This document shows, in pieces, positions 1 to 12,922 of a stretch of 64,000 bases of DNA. The stretch is taken from contig JAQFVV010006825.1 in the NCBI GenBank assembly GCA_028023455.1, positions 62,001 to 126,000 on the forward strand, given 5' to 3'. Position 1 is the first letter of the stretch. Each line of letters starts with the position of its first letter. The DNA is from Epiperipatus broadwayi (lineage: Eukaryota > Onychophora > Udeonychophora > Euonychophora > Peripatidae). A model generated the notes under the pieces. It was not told the origin of the DNA, did no database searches, and was given only the letters and a program-made list of their open reading frames with translations. Position numbers and translations under genes: made by a program.

Positions 1-614
1 ATTCCTTCGCCAGATAGAAGCACATTCCTATACTGGTTGAAGCTCATATTTTCTCCAATAATATCACGTTGTTCAGATGCACATTCCTGTCACCTGATTC
101 TATGCTAACATGTTCATATTGCATTGGTTGCTGATATATATCTGGAAGCGAGCATTGGTGTGGCTGCAGACTTTTAGACCGGAATCAATTGTTTGAAAGT
201 CTTTTAGGTGCGTGGTCTGGGTAGCTCATCTATACTCAACATTTCTAAAATTTAAAATTAAAAGTTAAAAAATAAAATAATAATGAAACAAAATAAAACA
301 AATTTCTTCCTGTGTTATAAAAATTATTTTTTAAAAGTTTGTGCGTTATTAATTATATACGTAAACAAAATCTTTTTTTGTGTTATTAACACTGACAGTG
401 ATTGCCTTTATTATTATTTATTATTAAAAATATATTTTACTAAATATATAAGTTTCTGTGTCTACTTGAGCTAGTGACTAGGGCTGATGGCCGTGATCTT
501 AACAGCACGTATCTGTCGACTTTATAAATTCTCTAGGTTCAAAGTAGTCTAGTGGCTGTCTGTCGGCGGATGCGGTAAGACTTAATGTTTCATCATCATC
601 CCCGACCGTTATAA
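1..614 (+). mobile_element. 3' part of a TIR-type DNA element (family B)
   Basis: The first 614 bases match the right half of the element at 42170-44241 in the same order: a block around 60-110 (GTTCAGATGCACATTCCTG), an A/T-rich middle, then blocks near 470-570 (AACAGCACGTATCTGTC, ACTTTATAAATT). It ends CCGTTATAA at 614, directly against TATATA, as the full copy ends ATCGTTATAA. The 5' part lies outside the window. A short open frame at 283-474 is AT-rich with no recognisable domain, so I do not call it a gene. Family assignment rests on homology between the two copies; the superfamily is unknown. Confidence 0.6.
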
Positions 615-986
615 TATATATTCTTTTTGTATATATTGAACTAAGTTTATATATACATGTTAATTCTAATATTCTCATGGATAAATGACAAATTCATAGT
701 ATTATTTCCAGGAGCTTCCATGTAATAAAAATATAATAGCTAAATAGCTGATGTTTCAGTCCAATAACAAGTATCTTAAATCAAACTAACTAATCATGAC
801 ATCAATTTTAATAAAACACATTTTCTGGAAAAAAAATGAACAATATGACCAGTTATTGCTAAGGGAAGCTAGAGATTTTTAAAAAACCCAAGAGCATAAA
901 TGAAAAGTGTGAATTAAATAAATTAATGTCTTTAATAGATTTGTGAAGGAAGAAGCTCTGAGGAAAGTACTTGTTATTGCACTGAA

Positions 987-1018
<32 letters not shown>

Positions 1019-1426
1019 TACAAATCGATGTCTGTATTTCTTTAAAATAATATACGTAAATTTATAAATAAATATTTGAAAATACAGTAATTAAAAGTTT
1101 ATAAAAATTATATGTATAACTGTACCTTAGAAGTGCTTTCAATACCTTGTAGCTTTGTCAACTATCACTTTTAAAAATGTCATCTTCCCATAATTCCATG
1201 TCAACCATCCCATAATTCTGTGATTTTAACGTTTGCTGCTTGCCTATTAATTAAATTCTGCTTGTGTTTATATATTAACATTGCCTCTTTAATTTTTCTT
1301 TTATTATTATTTCTTTCAGTTTCCAATATTTTTACATTATTATAATCAAAATCAAAAACATATATACATGATTTGTTATGGTCATAAAAAACAAAAGCTT
1401 ATATATATATATATATATATATATAT
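615..1426. other. AT-rich spacer with microsatellites
   Basis: I see no gene here. It holds a (CA)n-(TA)n run near 988-1018 and a long (TA)n run at about 1400-1426 that forms the 5' border of the following LINE. Confidence 0.6.
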
Positions 1427-4400
1427 GCTGGTTTGAAAAAAGAGTTTGCTGTTAGCTGAAAGGAGACCCTTTAATTTATCTTGAAGACCTTAAAGGAGGT
1501 GAGCAATGGCCATTCCATATGTTCTTATCATTGTAGCTGTTATTACTATGTGATTATTCATATAATATATGAACATGGATGGGCTACTCACCAAGATGCA
1601 TTATTCAGCATGGTGAATTTATTCACTTCGAGTTTAAGATCAAGAAACACCATTGTCTTTCTTTTCAATTGCCAAATAGACTTTAACTAAAATATCAATT
1701 GTGTTTTTTTGAATGAAGAATGAATGCATGTGTGTGAATGAAAAAAAAAAATTATAATAGATATTGACAATCATGACAGACAAAAATAAATCATGGCCTT
1801 TATTCTCAGAAGGCAATAAAGTCACCAGCCAAGGTAGTGATTGATGAATGACGATTGAGGGTGCTAAAAATCTCCTGACCATGAATCCAGGCTGCCCTTT
1901 GATAACAAACTTTTATTTAGGTACTCACAACTGCAGATTGTTCAAGTGAAGAAAGACTTCAAGAATTGGAAGAAGAACTGTCTCATATTAAATGGTTATT
2001 ATTGGATTTTATGAAGTTAGATGAAAAGGTGAAGAGGCAATTGATTTAAAAAATGGACATGTATTCTACTACAAGGGCACAAATATTGGAAGTACAAGTG
2101 AAGTAGGATTCATCATAAATAAAAAAAGTGAAAGAACAACATTGTGGAGATTGATGATAGATCGGACAGACTAATAAGATTAGTTATTCAACTTAACATC
2201 AGATACCAAATGCAGATAATTTATGATTATGCTCCAACAAGTTCTGATAGTGTAAGTAGAAGAGGATTGTTGTTTGGATGTACAAAAGGCTTTTGATCAA
2301 ACATTTAAAAAATATTATGAAATACTTTAATGCTAGAATTGGTAAACAATTGAAAGATGAAAGTTCTGTAAATGAATTTGGTTATGGTAATAGATATGAG
2401 AAAAAACATGGCTTGTGGAGTTTTCAGAAGAAAAAAAAGATTTTATATTCTGAATTTTTTTTTTTTTTGAGAAAAATGTTAAAAGGAAATAGATGTGGAA
2501 GCATCCGAATAAAGATACAGTAAAAATGAATTATATTTTGAATAATAGAAAATACATATTTTAAGATTGTAATGTTCCTTATAAATTTAACACAGGAAGT
2601 AATTATCAATTAGTAAGTTGTAACATACATGTTAATGCAAAACTAGAGACAAAAATTATTAAGAAAAACAATATTCACAGGGATATTCATATTCTTCAGA
2701 AACATGGTAACAAATTTAAATTAGAATTTGCAAATCATTTTCAAATATTGGCAGATTTTGAACATGATTGAGATATGAATGAAATTAAAAAACAAATAAC
2801 TGATATACCTTTAAAAACTGCAACATAAATAACTGGTACAAAAAAAAAGCAGCAATTGACCAATAAATTTTTTTACTGAAACTGGAGAATTTATGAAGAA
2901 AACCAGGAATATAAAAATGATGCATTAAAGAGGATTGAATATTTTGAAATTTTGTAAAATGATGTGAAAAAGAGTTGATAATGATATAAGAAAGGATAAT
3001 TGTGAACTAGTAAGGAAATCTGTAGAAGAGAATAAAGGACTCAAGAGTGTAAAACAACATTTGGTATTGGTAGGAAACTTATAACTGTAATAAGAAAAAA
3101 AAAGATGGAATTATTACAAAAAAGAGAGATGATATTTTGAAATGTGTGTGAAAGTTCTATTAAAAATTATATTGTAATAAAAACAAATACCTCTTACAAT
3201 TATTATATCTTTTGAATTGCCCATGATTTTGAATGAAAAAGTGAGATATGTAATTAAATTTATGTAAAAGGGTAAAGTTCCAGGTAATGATGGAATTATA
3301 ATTGACATCTTAAAAGAAGCAGGTGAAGAAATAATTTTTTTGGCAAAGTTATACAACAAATGTCTAAATAATAAAGTTGTACTAGATGATTAGAAGAATA
3401 CAATATTAACATGATAAAGAAGATATTAAAAATTACAGATCTATCAGTCTTTTATCAGTTTTATACTAAATTTTTACCATGATAATTACAACTTATCTAC
3501 AGAGAACTTCGGATTTCAACTAACTAAAAGAAAAAACTGGATTTAAAAGTGGTTTAGTACAGATCATATCCAAGTATTGAGAAAAGTTATAGAAAGGACC
3601 AATGAATATGAGTTTCCATTATGCTTTGGTTATGTAAATTATGAAAAAGCATTTGATTCTATAAGCATTTCTTTAGAAATTAAAGTATTGTATTTTATCA
3701 AGGTATCAACCCAGGATATGGTCATATTATTAAGAATATTCATTGAAATGCAACAGCAACAATTAAATTATGTAATGATACTAGGAAGGTTAACATTGAG
3801 AAGGGTATAAGACAGGGTGATTTCATATCTTCAAAACTTTTTACAGTACTACTGCAAGAAGTATTTTGTGGATTAAAGTGGAAAGCTAAAGGAATAAAAG
3901 TAAATGAATATTATTTAAGTCACTTAGATTTTGAAGTTGATGCAGTTGTTTTCAAATAATGCTTCAGAGTTTCAGGAAATATTGCAAGAGTTAGCTGATG
4001 AAAATAAGAAAGTAAGACTAAAGGTAAAAGTTAAATAAACTAAAGTAATGTTCAATGGATTTGCTCAAAAGATGAAAATAAAGATTGATAAGCATGAGTT
4101 AGAAGAAATTAATAACTACAAATATCTTGGTCAGATTATTACTACAGATAAAAACATAATGGATGAAATTAATAATAGAATCAAACTTGATTGGATTACT
4201 TTAGGTAGAAATAATATTAATAGGAAATATGCCTATGTGTTTGAAGCAGAAGGTTTTTAATAGATGTGTTTTACCAGTTCTTACTTATACATCTGAGACA
4301 TGGACACTTAACAGAACAGCAAGACAGAGACTTCAGACCACTGAAAGAAATATGGAGAGATGTATGTTAAGAGTAACAAGAAGAGATTAAAAATGCAATA

Positions 4401-4665
4401 CATGGGTAAGAGAATAAACAGTTGATAGTGACATCATTGAATAAGAGAATGAAATGTAGTTGGGATGGACATATTGTAGAAAAAATGATAATTGATGGAT
4501 AGTTGAAATCTTAAATGGAATTCAGAAAAGACCAACTGTGAGATGGATGGATGAAATAAGAAAGTGCACAATGATGTGGAGATGAGAGGGTAGAGATTGA
4601 AAAAAATGGATTGAGCTTGGAGAAATCTTCATCCTGCAGTGGATTGATAATGGTTGATGATGGTG

Positions 4666-4669
<4 letters not shown>
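1427..4669 (+). mobile_element. RTE-clade LINE retrotransposon, decayed full-length copy
   Basis: This copy is collinear with the better copy at 38864-42156 from 5' UTR to tail. It starts inside (TA)n with GCTGGTTTG...GTTTGCTGTTAGCTGAAAGG and ends in ATTGATAATGGTTGATGATG followed by (TA)n. Translated pieces show the leader MTDKNKSWPLF (from 1774), endonuclease remnants around 1940-2640, the reverse-transcriptase motif YEKAFDSI near 3640-3665, QGDFISSKLF near 3814-3843, and a C-terminal YTSETWTLNR remnant near 4290. Many stops and frameshifts interrupt every frame, so it is dead. The catalytic FADD box is lost (the text reads DFEVDAVVF near 3928). It is much older or more diverged than the 39-42 kb copy. 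Confidence 0.88.
1774..4570 (+). pseudogene. RTE endonuclease-reverse transcriptase pseudogene
   Basis: This is the coding part of the decayed LINE: an N-terminal APE-type endonuclease region (about 1774-2760), reverse transcriptase (about 2770-4150) and C-terminal domain (about 4200-4570). The longest surviving frames are 3577-3810, which contains YEKAFDSI (RT motif A), and 4048-4260, which contains YKYLGQIIT (motif E). No frame is long enough to make a working protein. The assignment is firm because the order and wording of the motifs match the copy at 39190-42074. Confidence 0.85.
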
Positions 4670-4700
<31 letters not shown>

Positions 4701-5879
4701 TAATTTTATGTTACTGTCAGATTGATAAATGGAAATGATCTTAAAGTTATACAATTATTAGACACATTCAAATTAACATAACTATTACTAATAATATGGT
4801 CAGTTGCTAGGAGGTCATATGATATTCTAACTTCCATGTAATAAATAAAGAACAACATTTCAGCTAACCAAGGTATAAATATTATTATTTCTAAATTACT
4901 CAATTAAGAATTAATCTAGAAATTTTTAATTCTTAAATTAGCTTTTTAATATATCGCCTAGACAACAAAGAGCACACAATAAATGTAGAGAATAGAGATA
5001 TATTTTTCATTCCTATGAAATACTAGAGAATGATCATAAATATGATCTGCGTGATTTGGTGACAATAATCGAGAGACTGACTCTGGACATAAGATCCACA
5101 AAGGCGGGGCAGCTTTGTCATTTTCAGTGCTCGTACTTTTTTAAATTCTCAAGCAATATTTTTTTCGATCATTATTATTATATAAGTGAATAATTTAAAA
5201 CAAACCATGACATTTATTGCGTAGCTGTTATTTGTTATTGTACTATATTTGGTATAATTATTTCTATTTCCATTTAGAAAAGTTCATATATTATTATAAA
5301 TTATTTTTAAAGGAATTGTGATAATAAAATTCCAGATTTTAAAATAAAAATAAAATTAATAATAAAAAGTCGCTCTTTGACAGTGCATCGTTATTTTTGC
5401 ATTTATTTTAAAATGCATTACAACTAAAACACATTTCATTTTTTTTAAAACAAACGTCTCCCCCCCCCAAAAGTAAAAAAAATGCTATCACTTTAAAAAA
5501 AAAAAAGCTGCATTTCTTTGCACCTGAGCCAAGTCACATTATCTTTAAGACATTCCAAACACAATCGTTTGGAACTTTCACTTTCGTGTGTGCGTCTATC
5601 TATGCATATAAAGGATAAACTTTTAAAAATATTCTTTTCGGGTAGAAATGTATAGAAATCATTTTATGGTGATTAAGATTTTAAAATTTGAAATTTATAT
5701 GATTAGATCATAAAGAGGTAAGTAGTGGAAAATAATTCCATAGGCGGTCATCATCTTGGCAAGGCATATAAACTTTTTCATAGGGATGAATAATATTGCT
5801 GTAATGAAACTTTCACTACACCGCTCTCAGTCAAGTTAGAGTTTGGTATCTATCCACTTTTAATACTTTGTGGAGGGAT
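4670..5879. other. AT-rich spacer with one GC-richer patch
   Basis: A (TA)n run (4670-4698) is followed by AT-rich DNA without a recognised gene. The exception is a patch at about 5040-5140 whose composition stands out. It can be read on the minus strand without stops for about 60 codons, but I find no good splice acceptor and no familiar domain. Homopolymers of C, A and T lie at 5461-5510. Confidence 0.45.
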
Positions 5880-6005
5880 GTAATTATAAACATATAACCA
5901 GAGACGTGTGACAAAGATGTACGATCCCAAGATCCACATTTTCTGCTGAAAAAGCGCTTATCAGTTGGCCCGGAATACAATCTCTTACACATTTATTTTT
6001 ATTAT
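5880..6005 (-). repeat. Interspersed repeat F, diverged copy
   Basis: The stretch with TTTTCTGCTGAAAAAGCG and TCAGTTGGCCCGGAATAC is a diverged relative of the repeat seen most clearly at 7085-7325 and 34288-35520 (consensus CTGCTGAACCAGC...ATCAGTTGGTCCAGATTA). Minus orientation is assigned relative to the 35 kb copies. Confidence 0.4.
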
Positions 6006-6199
6006 CATTCAGTTTTGTATAAATGGCCAAATATTACAGTTTAATTGATAAGTTCAAACTTACTGCTCTCATAATACAAACCACTTGATGGAAATACATT
6101 AATATTTTTTATTAGTCAGTCATTAGATTAATATTATCCATTTAATTAATATTTAATACAAGTAAAATTTATATACTTGGAAATTAGATGTAATTATAG

Positions 6200-6370
6200 T
6201 TGATTCGAACACAGACTTTCAAGCTCCCTTCAACTATCCATTCCATCTCATGCAACCAATAAACATAACCACACACATGTGAAAAAGATAAATGTTCTCC
6301 AATGTATGTGTTTTGTGCTGAACCAGCACTCATCAGTTATTCCAGATCATCTTCCTCACATATACATTGT
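6200..6370 (-). repeat. Interspersed repeat F copy
   Basis: It begins with the complement of the tRNA-like end (GATTCGAACACAGACTTTCA). It continues through CATTCCATCTCATGCAACC, a GTGAAAAAGATAAATG block, then GCACTCATCAGTTATTCCAGAT. The order is the same as at 7085-7325. Confidence 0.6.
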
Positions 6371-7060
6371 AATGGTAATTAGTGTAAAAACAATTATTTG
6401 ATGGTACTAATGAGTACTCAGCCAATTATAATAGTACTTATGTTATCATTTTTTTTTATTGGCATAATGTATAATGGTATTACTTTATTGTTTCAGGTTT
6501 AAATACTCACTAATAATATGTGACAAATATAAAAACATTTATTTATAAATTTTATGAATAAAATAGAATTAATTCAGAAGAATAATCAGAATCGCTTTTT
6601 TGTATTTTATTTGGATTTGCATTTTTATTTAATGAAATACTATGTGTCAAATCTTCTTAAATAGAATATTTACTTAAAGTAATTCTCAATAATAGTATTA
6701 CTATTCATCAGTTGTTTCTATCACCATAATAGCCAGATTCTTTATTCATCAGTGTGCATGTTGTCAGAACTGTGGGAGATTTTATTTTTTTCTCAGAATA
6801 TGTGTAGCCTATATTTTCTTATTAGCATATTTTATACAAAAACAAAAGGTATTATAACAATACTTATTTTCAGTATATATATAAAATGACAAACAAAGAA
6901 ATTAATAAATAATAAAATAATTTATTAATGCAATAAAAGATGAATAAAATATAGACTTCTTTGTATTAAGCAGAATATCATAATCAAAAGTTCATATCTT
7001 TTATTTACTGTAACCCATTATTATAATGTGTATATTAATACACTGTACAGGCTTGCACAC
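6371..7060. other. AT-rich spacer, no gene seen
   Basis: The DNA is AT-rich and non-repetitive as far as I can see. A short CCCACAG-bordered open stretch on the minus strand near 6710-6765 was considered and not accepted as an exon. Confidence 0.5.
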
Positions 7061-7084
7061 ACCTGCACATATATAATGTAATAT

Positions 7085-7325
7085 ATGAGATTTGCACTCA
7101 GCCTTTCACATGACCCTCAGCTCTCCATGCCATCTCATATTACTGACCCACCTGATCATACACATGTTGAAAAGATAAATAATCACCAACATACATATTT
7201 CCTGCTAAACCAGCAATCATCAGTTGGTCCAGATTACTATCTCCACACATATATACAACCAGTGCTCAGCTTTATATTAAGATAGCCAATCTTCATACTA
7301 TAATGGACAGGCTTCAAACTATAAT
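7085..7325 (-). repeat. Interspersed repeat F copy (best minus-strand copy)
   Basis: This is the reverse complement of the 34.9-35.5 kb units: the tRNA-like end (CAGCCTTTCACATGACCCTC), then CATGCCATCTCATATTACTG, CCACCTGATCATACACATG, AGCAATCATCAGTTGGTCC and TAAGATAGCCAATCTTCATA. The open frames at 7085-7285 are just this repeat read through and are not genes. Confidence 0.75.
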
Positions 7326-9060
7326 GTTTATAAAAATAATTATTTTATACAGTCTTTATAAAAATATTTTTATTCATATACACATATGTGAATTAAAGCA
7401 TAATTCACTTCTTTATTATTTTCAATTTAAATATTTTTATTCTTTAATATTTCTTTTTAAATATTCATTTTATATAATTTATTTAAAAATAAATCATGGG
7501 TTCACTCACTCATACAGTTATGATATTTTCCTACTAGTATTAAAGGTTGCATCATATTACAGTCATAATTTTTAATTTTTAAAGTAAGCATACCCACACT
7601 TATCTGACCAATTCAGAATAACTTTGGCCCTTTATCCCCAGATAATGAGCCAAATAGTCATTTAGCTATTAACACTGAATAGCTAGCTAGTGTATCTAGC
7701 TATGATTATTTATACATATTATAAGCTTATTTATAACCTGAATTTAAACTCTGATCACAAACTTAACAAGTGGATATACTAATTTAAAAATTTCATATGA
7801 TTAATGAAGTTTTAAATTCTGAAAGAAATAATCTTAGAGATTATAAAAATCTCCATATTTTGTTTTTTCATCCAATGTTTGAATATCCCACTTTTATCAT
7901 ACAGGTATATTAGTTATCAGTATTTTCCATTATTGATGCAACAGCATAATATATCAACTGAAATAAAAAATTTAATTTCTAACATGGAGTTTTTTTTTTT
8001 TATCTTTAAATTCATTTGTTTCTAGATAATAGTAAAGTACCTTACAATCAAGATTTTGTATTTATATATTTCTCAAACTTATATTTTGTTTGAGATTGTA
8101 CACACAATGACAAATGCATTGATGCCTCACAATTAAAAATAACAGTTATTAATATTTATAATCATTCATTCAATTTTCATATATTTGCAAATAATAAGTA
8201 TAATTCCATTCTTTGTTATGTGAAAATTAGTTATTAGGGACAAATTTGAAAAATGAAAAAAACAAAAAAAAACATGGATTAACTCACAGATTGTTTATTA
8301 AACAATCCTTTATTTATACACGCATATTTCATCTTCACATATTTCTAAGTAATAAATAAATAAAAATGCATTAAATAATAGATTAACATTTTAAATTAAA
8401 AGATGGATAAGTTATAAATATGTATTTGCAGAGGCATTATTTACCAAAAAGAGTAAAAAAAAAAAATTATCTGTTAAAAAAAAAAAAAAATTATTAATTA
8501 GAAAAAAGCCATTATTGATTCGTTGCAACATGTGAAGGGCATGCCTTCATAATATGTAATTATATATAAAACAATTTTCATTATTTAATTTAATTGACAT
8601 GTTTTTTAAAAATTCAATCTGTATTTGTATTTTTCTAAATACATTCAACTTTTAGTAATAGCACATAGGTTAGTATTAAGCACAATGTTTTCCTTGTTAT
8701 TAGTCTCCTCTCTTCTTTAGAGATTGAAAAAATAATTTTAATCAATTAAAAAATTATCGTAATTCACTATTATGTTATTTAATATTGAATCTTGCCAACA
8801 ACACTTGAGAAGAGAAGAGAATATTGTATTCTATATTAAACTGTTTCTTATTATGGATTATTGAATGTAACTAAAAAAGAATAAATTAAAAAAAAACAAC
8901 AACATTATTCACCCACTATAATTGTAACCAGATTAAAAATTAGGTTACAATGCTTTTGTATTTATTTATTTTTTTTTTTTGTTAATTGAATATCTCATAC
9001 TGGTTTTCAAAACGTGAGATTAAATCTATTATCTAAACCATTTTCATCTCAATCATATAC
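7326..9060. other. AT-rich spacer, no gene seen
   Basis: This is long AT-rich DNA with homopolymer A and T runs (7989-8000, 8455-8500). The open frame at 7303-7575 is AT-biased and domain-free. No repeat family from elsewhere in the window was recognised. Confidence 0.5.
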
Positions 9061-9143
9061 GACTGCCAGACCAAAATGATGAAAGTCATCATAGATTGCT
9101 ATTAGGTATGCACCAGTCTGAACGCCCCGTGTATGTGATTTAA
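9061..9143 (+). repeat. Short GC-richer repeat fragment
   Basis: GACTGCCAGACCAAAATGAT...GTCATCATAG resembles the complement of 44770-44830 (GCCGACCAGAATGACAGTCATATGCGACA). It can be read as coding up to a TAA at 9141-9143, but the second, opposite-strand match argues for a dispersed repeat rather than an exon. Confidence 0.35.
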
Positions 9144-9670
9144 TTTTCTAATTAATCATATAATGATTTATTGAACCTGGACTGATATGTCTGTAAAATA
9201 TTATTAAATCATAATGTCTTTCTCTAATACAGAATAGTTATTTAATTTATTAAAAAATTCTATTACATTATATTTATTTCAAAAAAATGCAAGTAGAAAA
9301 TATTATTCCGTTATTTATTATTCTTTCCTTCTCATTAACCATTCAAAAATATTTTATTCAAATGTTCTTCAGAATACAAAATTTCTTGGAAAATTTAACA
9401 CATTTTATCTTCATTAAATCAATACATCAATTAATTTATGATGTTCAATTAATTGCACTATTTTTTGCCTCCCCTCTCATTTTACAAGGTAAGATTTTAA
9501 TATACTTTTCAGAACGGTTTAAAGCAGTTTTTTTTTTTATCAGTTAGGAATAACGTATTAATGATTTTTAAAAAAAGATTCATAAGAAGTACATTTCTAC
9601 TTAATTTCACTGATTTTCTGCCCCTTTTAAGAGATGTTGGAGTGCTTTGTGGGATATCCTCACTAACAAG
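9144..9670. other. AT-rich spacer with exon-like splice signals
   Basis: An 86-codon AT-rich open frame (9287-9547) contains an internal consensus donor-like CAAGGTAAG at 9486-9494. Its predicted residues are mostly hydrophobic and low in information, so I do not call it. Confidence 0.35.
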
Positions 9671-9690
9671 ATGGCAGCTAGTTCTCACAG
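9671..9690 (+). CDS. Candidate first coding exon (partial) of an unrecognised small gene
   Basis: An ATG in a strong context (ACAAGATGGCAGC: A at -3, G at +4) opens MAASSH plus two bases of an Arg codon, then a donor-like CACAG|GTATTC at 9691. The surrounding AAGATGGC resembles YY1-type initiator sequence found at some metazoan start sites. The two leftover bases AG match in phase with the exon-like block at 12923, which needs one base to finish a codon (AG+A = Arg). The one-in-three chance of matching phase makes this weak support. An alternative acceptor at 10717 (TTCTTCTCTAG) also fits in phase and would give a short frame ending at a TAG. No transcript evidence is available to me. Confidence 0.25.
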
Positions 9691-11896
9691 GTATTCAGTT
9701 ACTAAAGTATTTTGCTGTCAAAAGTATATTACCGTTGATTATTTCGGCTACGTAATTTTATTTACTTTCAAAATTAATAAAAATCGAAACATCAAAATTA
9801 AAGTGCGTTATTATTTGACTACTATTTATTTCCCTTCAAGTAGTGGCAAGTAGTTGAATTGTTTTACAACAAAATTATTAAATAACAGCAATAAAACAAA
9901 ATAAAAAAATATTTAGAATACTCTACAATTTTTAAATTATTTAATAATAAAATTAATATTAAGTATCCATCCACATACCAATTGTAGCTCAATAAGTTAT
10001 GCTAAGTTTTTGAAATGCATTTTATTATTAACCCTTTATTGAGTAATACAGAAACAATGGATTTTATGTAAGATTACTTGTTTATAAATGAATAATTTAT
10101 TATAAGGTGTGATAATTATTAATAAAAATTGTTTGAAAACAGTATTCTATTTTTTAGGTAAATATATTTACATAAGAGAACTCTCTTATTTTATGTAAAA
10201 CATTATTTATTATTAAAAATTAATTTTTAGCACTATATTTTGATAATCACTTAAATAAAAACATTAAATTAAATTTTTAAAAAAAATTAACAAGCAGAAA
10301 AAAATCATTGCAAAAATCAATAATTTTTTGTTTTTATAAATACTAATGACAGATTATTAGAATCCGGATTTGGTTTTCAACTCAATAAGTAATATAATAA
10401 AAAGTGTATAGTTGCATTGTATTATAACTTTAAAAATTTAAATATGTGATTAATAAATACATAAAATATTAAAATAAAACATATAAAAAATATCTCATTT
10501 TTAAAATTTAACTTTGTCTTTTTCTTTTTAAAAAAACAATCTCATCAAACAACAATTTTTCATTCATGTGAAAATCATATAGAAAACTCATCTAACAATC
10601 CTAATCCATTATTCGTTAGTACATGAATATCTAGCTATTAGCTGGATAATAAAAATAACATGAAAAGTTACCCAAACTTTTGCCATCTAAAACTGACAAG
10701 CATGTCTTCTTCTCTAGAGCTCCTCGAGTGACTGCTAAAGTAGACTTTATTCTATAGTGGAGTATTTTATATGTACTTACATCCAAGCAAAATGTTAAAC
10801 AACAATTCAAAACAAAGAATATTACACAATTCCCTTATGATCAGATGGATCAATTTTTGTATAAAGATATTTATAATTTTTCTTTGTATTTCAACTTTTA
10901 TTTAAGAATAGTTATATATCGATTTAACAAAAAGTGACACTTTTCACTGTAATCTTATTTGCATGTGGAATTAAGGATATTATATAATTTATATCTGTAT
11001 CAATTATCTTTATATTTTTTAATTATAAATTAATTCCTTTAAGTCAATCATGATTGTTGATTGATTATTCTGAATTTTTATTAAAATTTCTGATTCAATA
11101 TAATCAATTTCTAATGTAATACAATACAGCATTACTTTTCAGCGATAATCTTAAAGGTAATATCAATTATTGGATATTCCTCCATGTAACTTGTATTACT
11201 CAACTATATTCTAGTGAATGTTTTCACAATATAACTCTTCTGGATACTTCTGTTTGATATTTGTTTTATTATCCTTTTTTTTTTAAGTAAATTATTTAAT
11301 TGCCAGCCTTGCTTTTATTATCATTAATTTTTATAATATTTTTTCTTTTTGAATTTTCTGAATGTTTTTGGAATTTTTTTATTTGGTTCATCTACAAGAT
11401 CTTTATAATTTAAATTTGACTTCATTTCTTTCCACTATAATTATATTCTGAGATCTATTATATTATTAATTCAAACACTTTTGAAATTTAACTTTTATTA
11501 TTATTATTATTTTTAAATTCTATTCTCAATTATTTCACATATGCAAGCAATGGCATCTAAAAACCTTAAAAACAATTTGATGCTACTCATAAAGATGAAA
11601 GATATGTTATGTAGTAATACTGGATGAGCTTTGCAATGGAGACTTTTTAAAACGTTTTCCAATATATGCATATGAATGATTCATGATCTATTCCACTGTT
11701 TGCTCATGATTATGTTTACATTATTAAAAAGAGAACCAACTATTATGACAGATATTTACAAAAAAAATATGTTTAAAGATTAATCAATATATATATATAT
11801 CAGTGATAAAGCATGACTTTTTTAGGAACAAAAGCACACTTCTTTTTTTATAATGTTTTTATTTCACTTGACACAACAATTTTTACATAATAGCAC

Positions 11897-11931
<35 letters not shown>

Positions 11932-11940
11932 CACACATCT
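9691..11940. other. AT-rich spacer (possible intron), no gene seen
   Basis: This is AT-rich DNA with (TA)n runs at about 11790-11800 and 11900-11929. A polypyrimidine-TAG acceptor-like site sits at 10705-10717. Nothing else is recognisable. Confidence 0.45.
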
Positions 11941-11984
11941 ATAAAAATCTGAAACTCTCTTATCTGTAAATCAGAATATATTAC

Positions 11985-12360
11985 CAATATATTTTTATCT
12001 TCCAAATCCTTTTAACATTCTTAAAAGTTGTAACTGTAAATTAGATCTTACCATTGTTTGAACTTCTTGTAATTTACAGGAATACATTAGTCAAGTTCAT
12101 TCTTTCTGTATATAAAAATACTTCAACTGTTAGTAAAAAACATTGAAAGTCAACAGTAATTCCATACAAAAAATAATGAATTTGAATTGCTTATTATAAT
12201 CGGACTATAATTAGTTTAAATATAGATAATACATTATCAACATATTTTTATCTTCCAAATCCTTTTAACATTCTTAAAAGTTTTAACTGTAAATTAGATC
12301 TTAGCATTGTTTGAACTTTTTATAATTTACAGGAATGCATTAGTCAAGTTCATTCTTTTC
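11985..12360. repeat. Direct duplication of about 115 bp
   Basis: A block starting ATATTTTTATCTTCCAAATC near 11990 recurs near 12241, about 251 bases on. Both copies run through TTCTTAAAAGTT, TGTAAATTAGATCTTA and TTTACAGGAAT to CATTAGTCAAGTTCATTCTT, with few differences. Between them is about 130 bases of unrelated sequence. The purpose is unknown. Confidence 0.8.
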
Positions 12361-12922
12361 ATATTGAGCCAATAATTTTGATCGGTTCATGTTATATTCT
12401 CTGTGTGTATGTAAATATATGTATATACACAGACTGATTAGGTAGAAAATAGTGAATAAAAGTTGGGTGTATAGAAAGTTTTTTTTTTGGTATTATTTTT
12501 TTTATTGGGGGGAAAAAGGAAAAAAAAGCAAAATGGTAGATTAGTTATTTTTTAAATTGGATTGAGAGATTAAATCGAAAGTGATAGAAAAAAATTTACA
12601 AGTTTTTTTTTTTAAACAATGTCGTAATTAATTATTTTAATTTTCTAATCTGAAGGGAGGGAAGAAAGAAAAAGACTTATAATTAATTCCATTGTCATGA
12701 CTTCTGGTTAGCAAAGTGTTAAAAACAAAAAAAATAAAGGAATGCAATCACTGGCCAGGAACTGATCAAAAAAAAAAAAAAAAGAACAGTGAATAAATAG
12801 AGAAAAAAAAACCCGATTGTGTGATTAATTATTAGTTTTTTTTAATGAAAAAAGAACTATTATATAAAAAAAAATGAAAATAAAAATGATTGAAGGTTAA
12901 ACCAAATAGAATCTGTCCCCAG

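Noticed and set aside
283-474. 63-codon open frame
   Set aside because: AT-rich composition (Tyr, Leu, Phe, Lys), inside a transposon fragment, not preserved in the complete copy.
6715-6770. Minus-strand exon-like stretch (LTTCTLMNKESGYYGDRNN, then stop) after CCCACAG
   Set aside because: Too short, no donor or partner exon, and easily produced by chance.
7085-7285. 66-codon open frame
   Set aside because: It lies wholly within a copy of interspersed repeat F.
9061-9143. Open stretch reading DQNDESHHRLLLG with an acceptor-like CTGCCAG
   Set aside because: A similar sequence is present in opposite orientation at 44770-44835, so a dispersed repeat is more likely than an exon.
10718-10757. 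Possible terminal exon after TTCTTCTCTAG (APRVTAKVDFIL, stop)
   Set aside because: Good acceptor but only 12 codons; kept only as an alternative join for the ATG at 9671.
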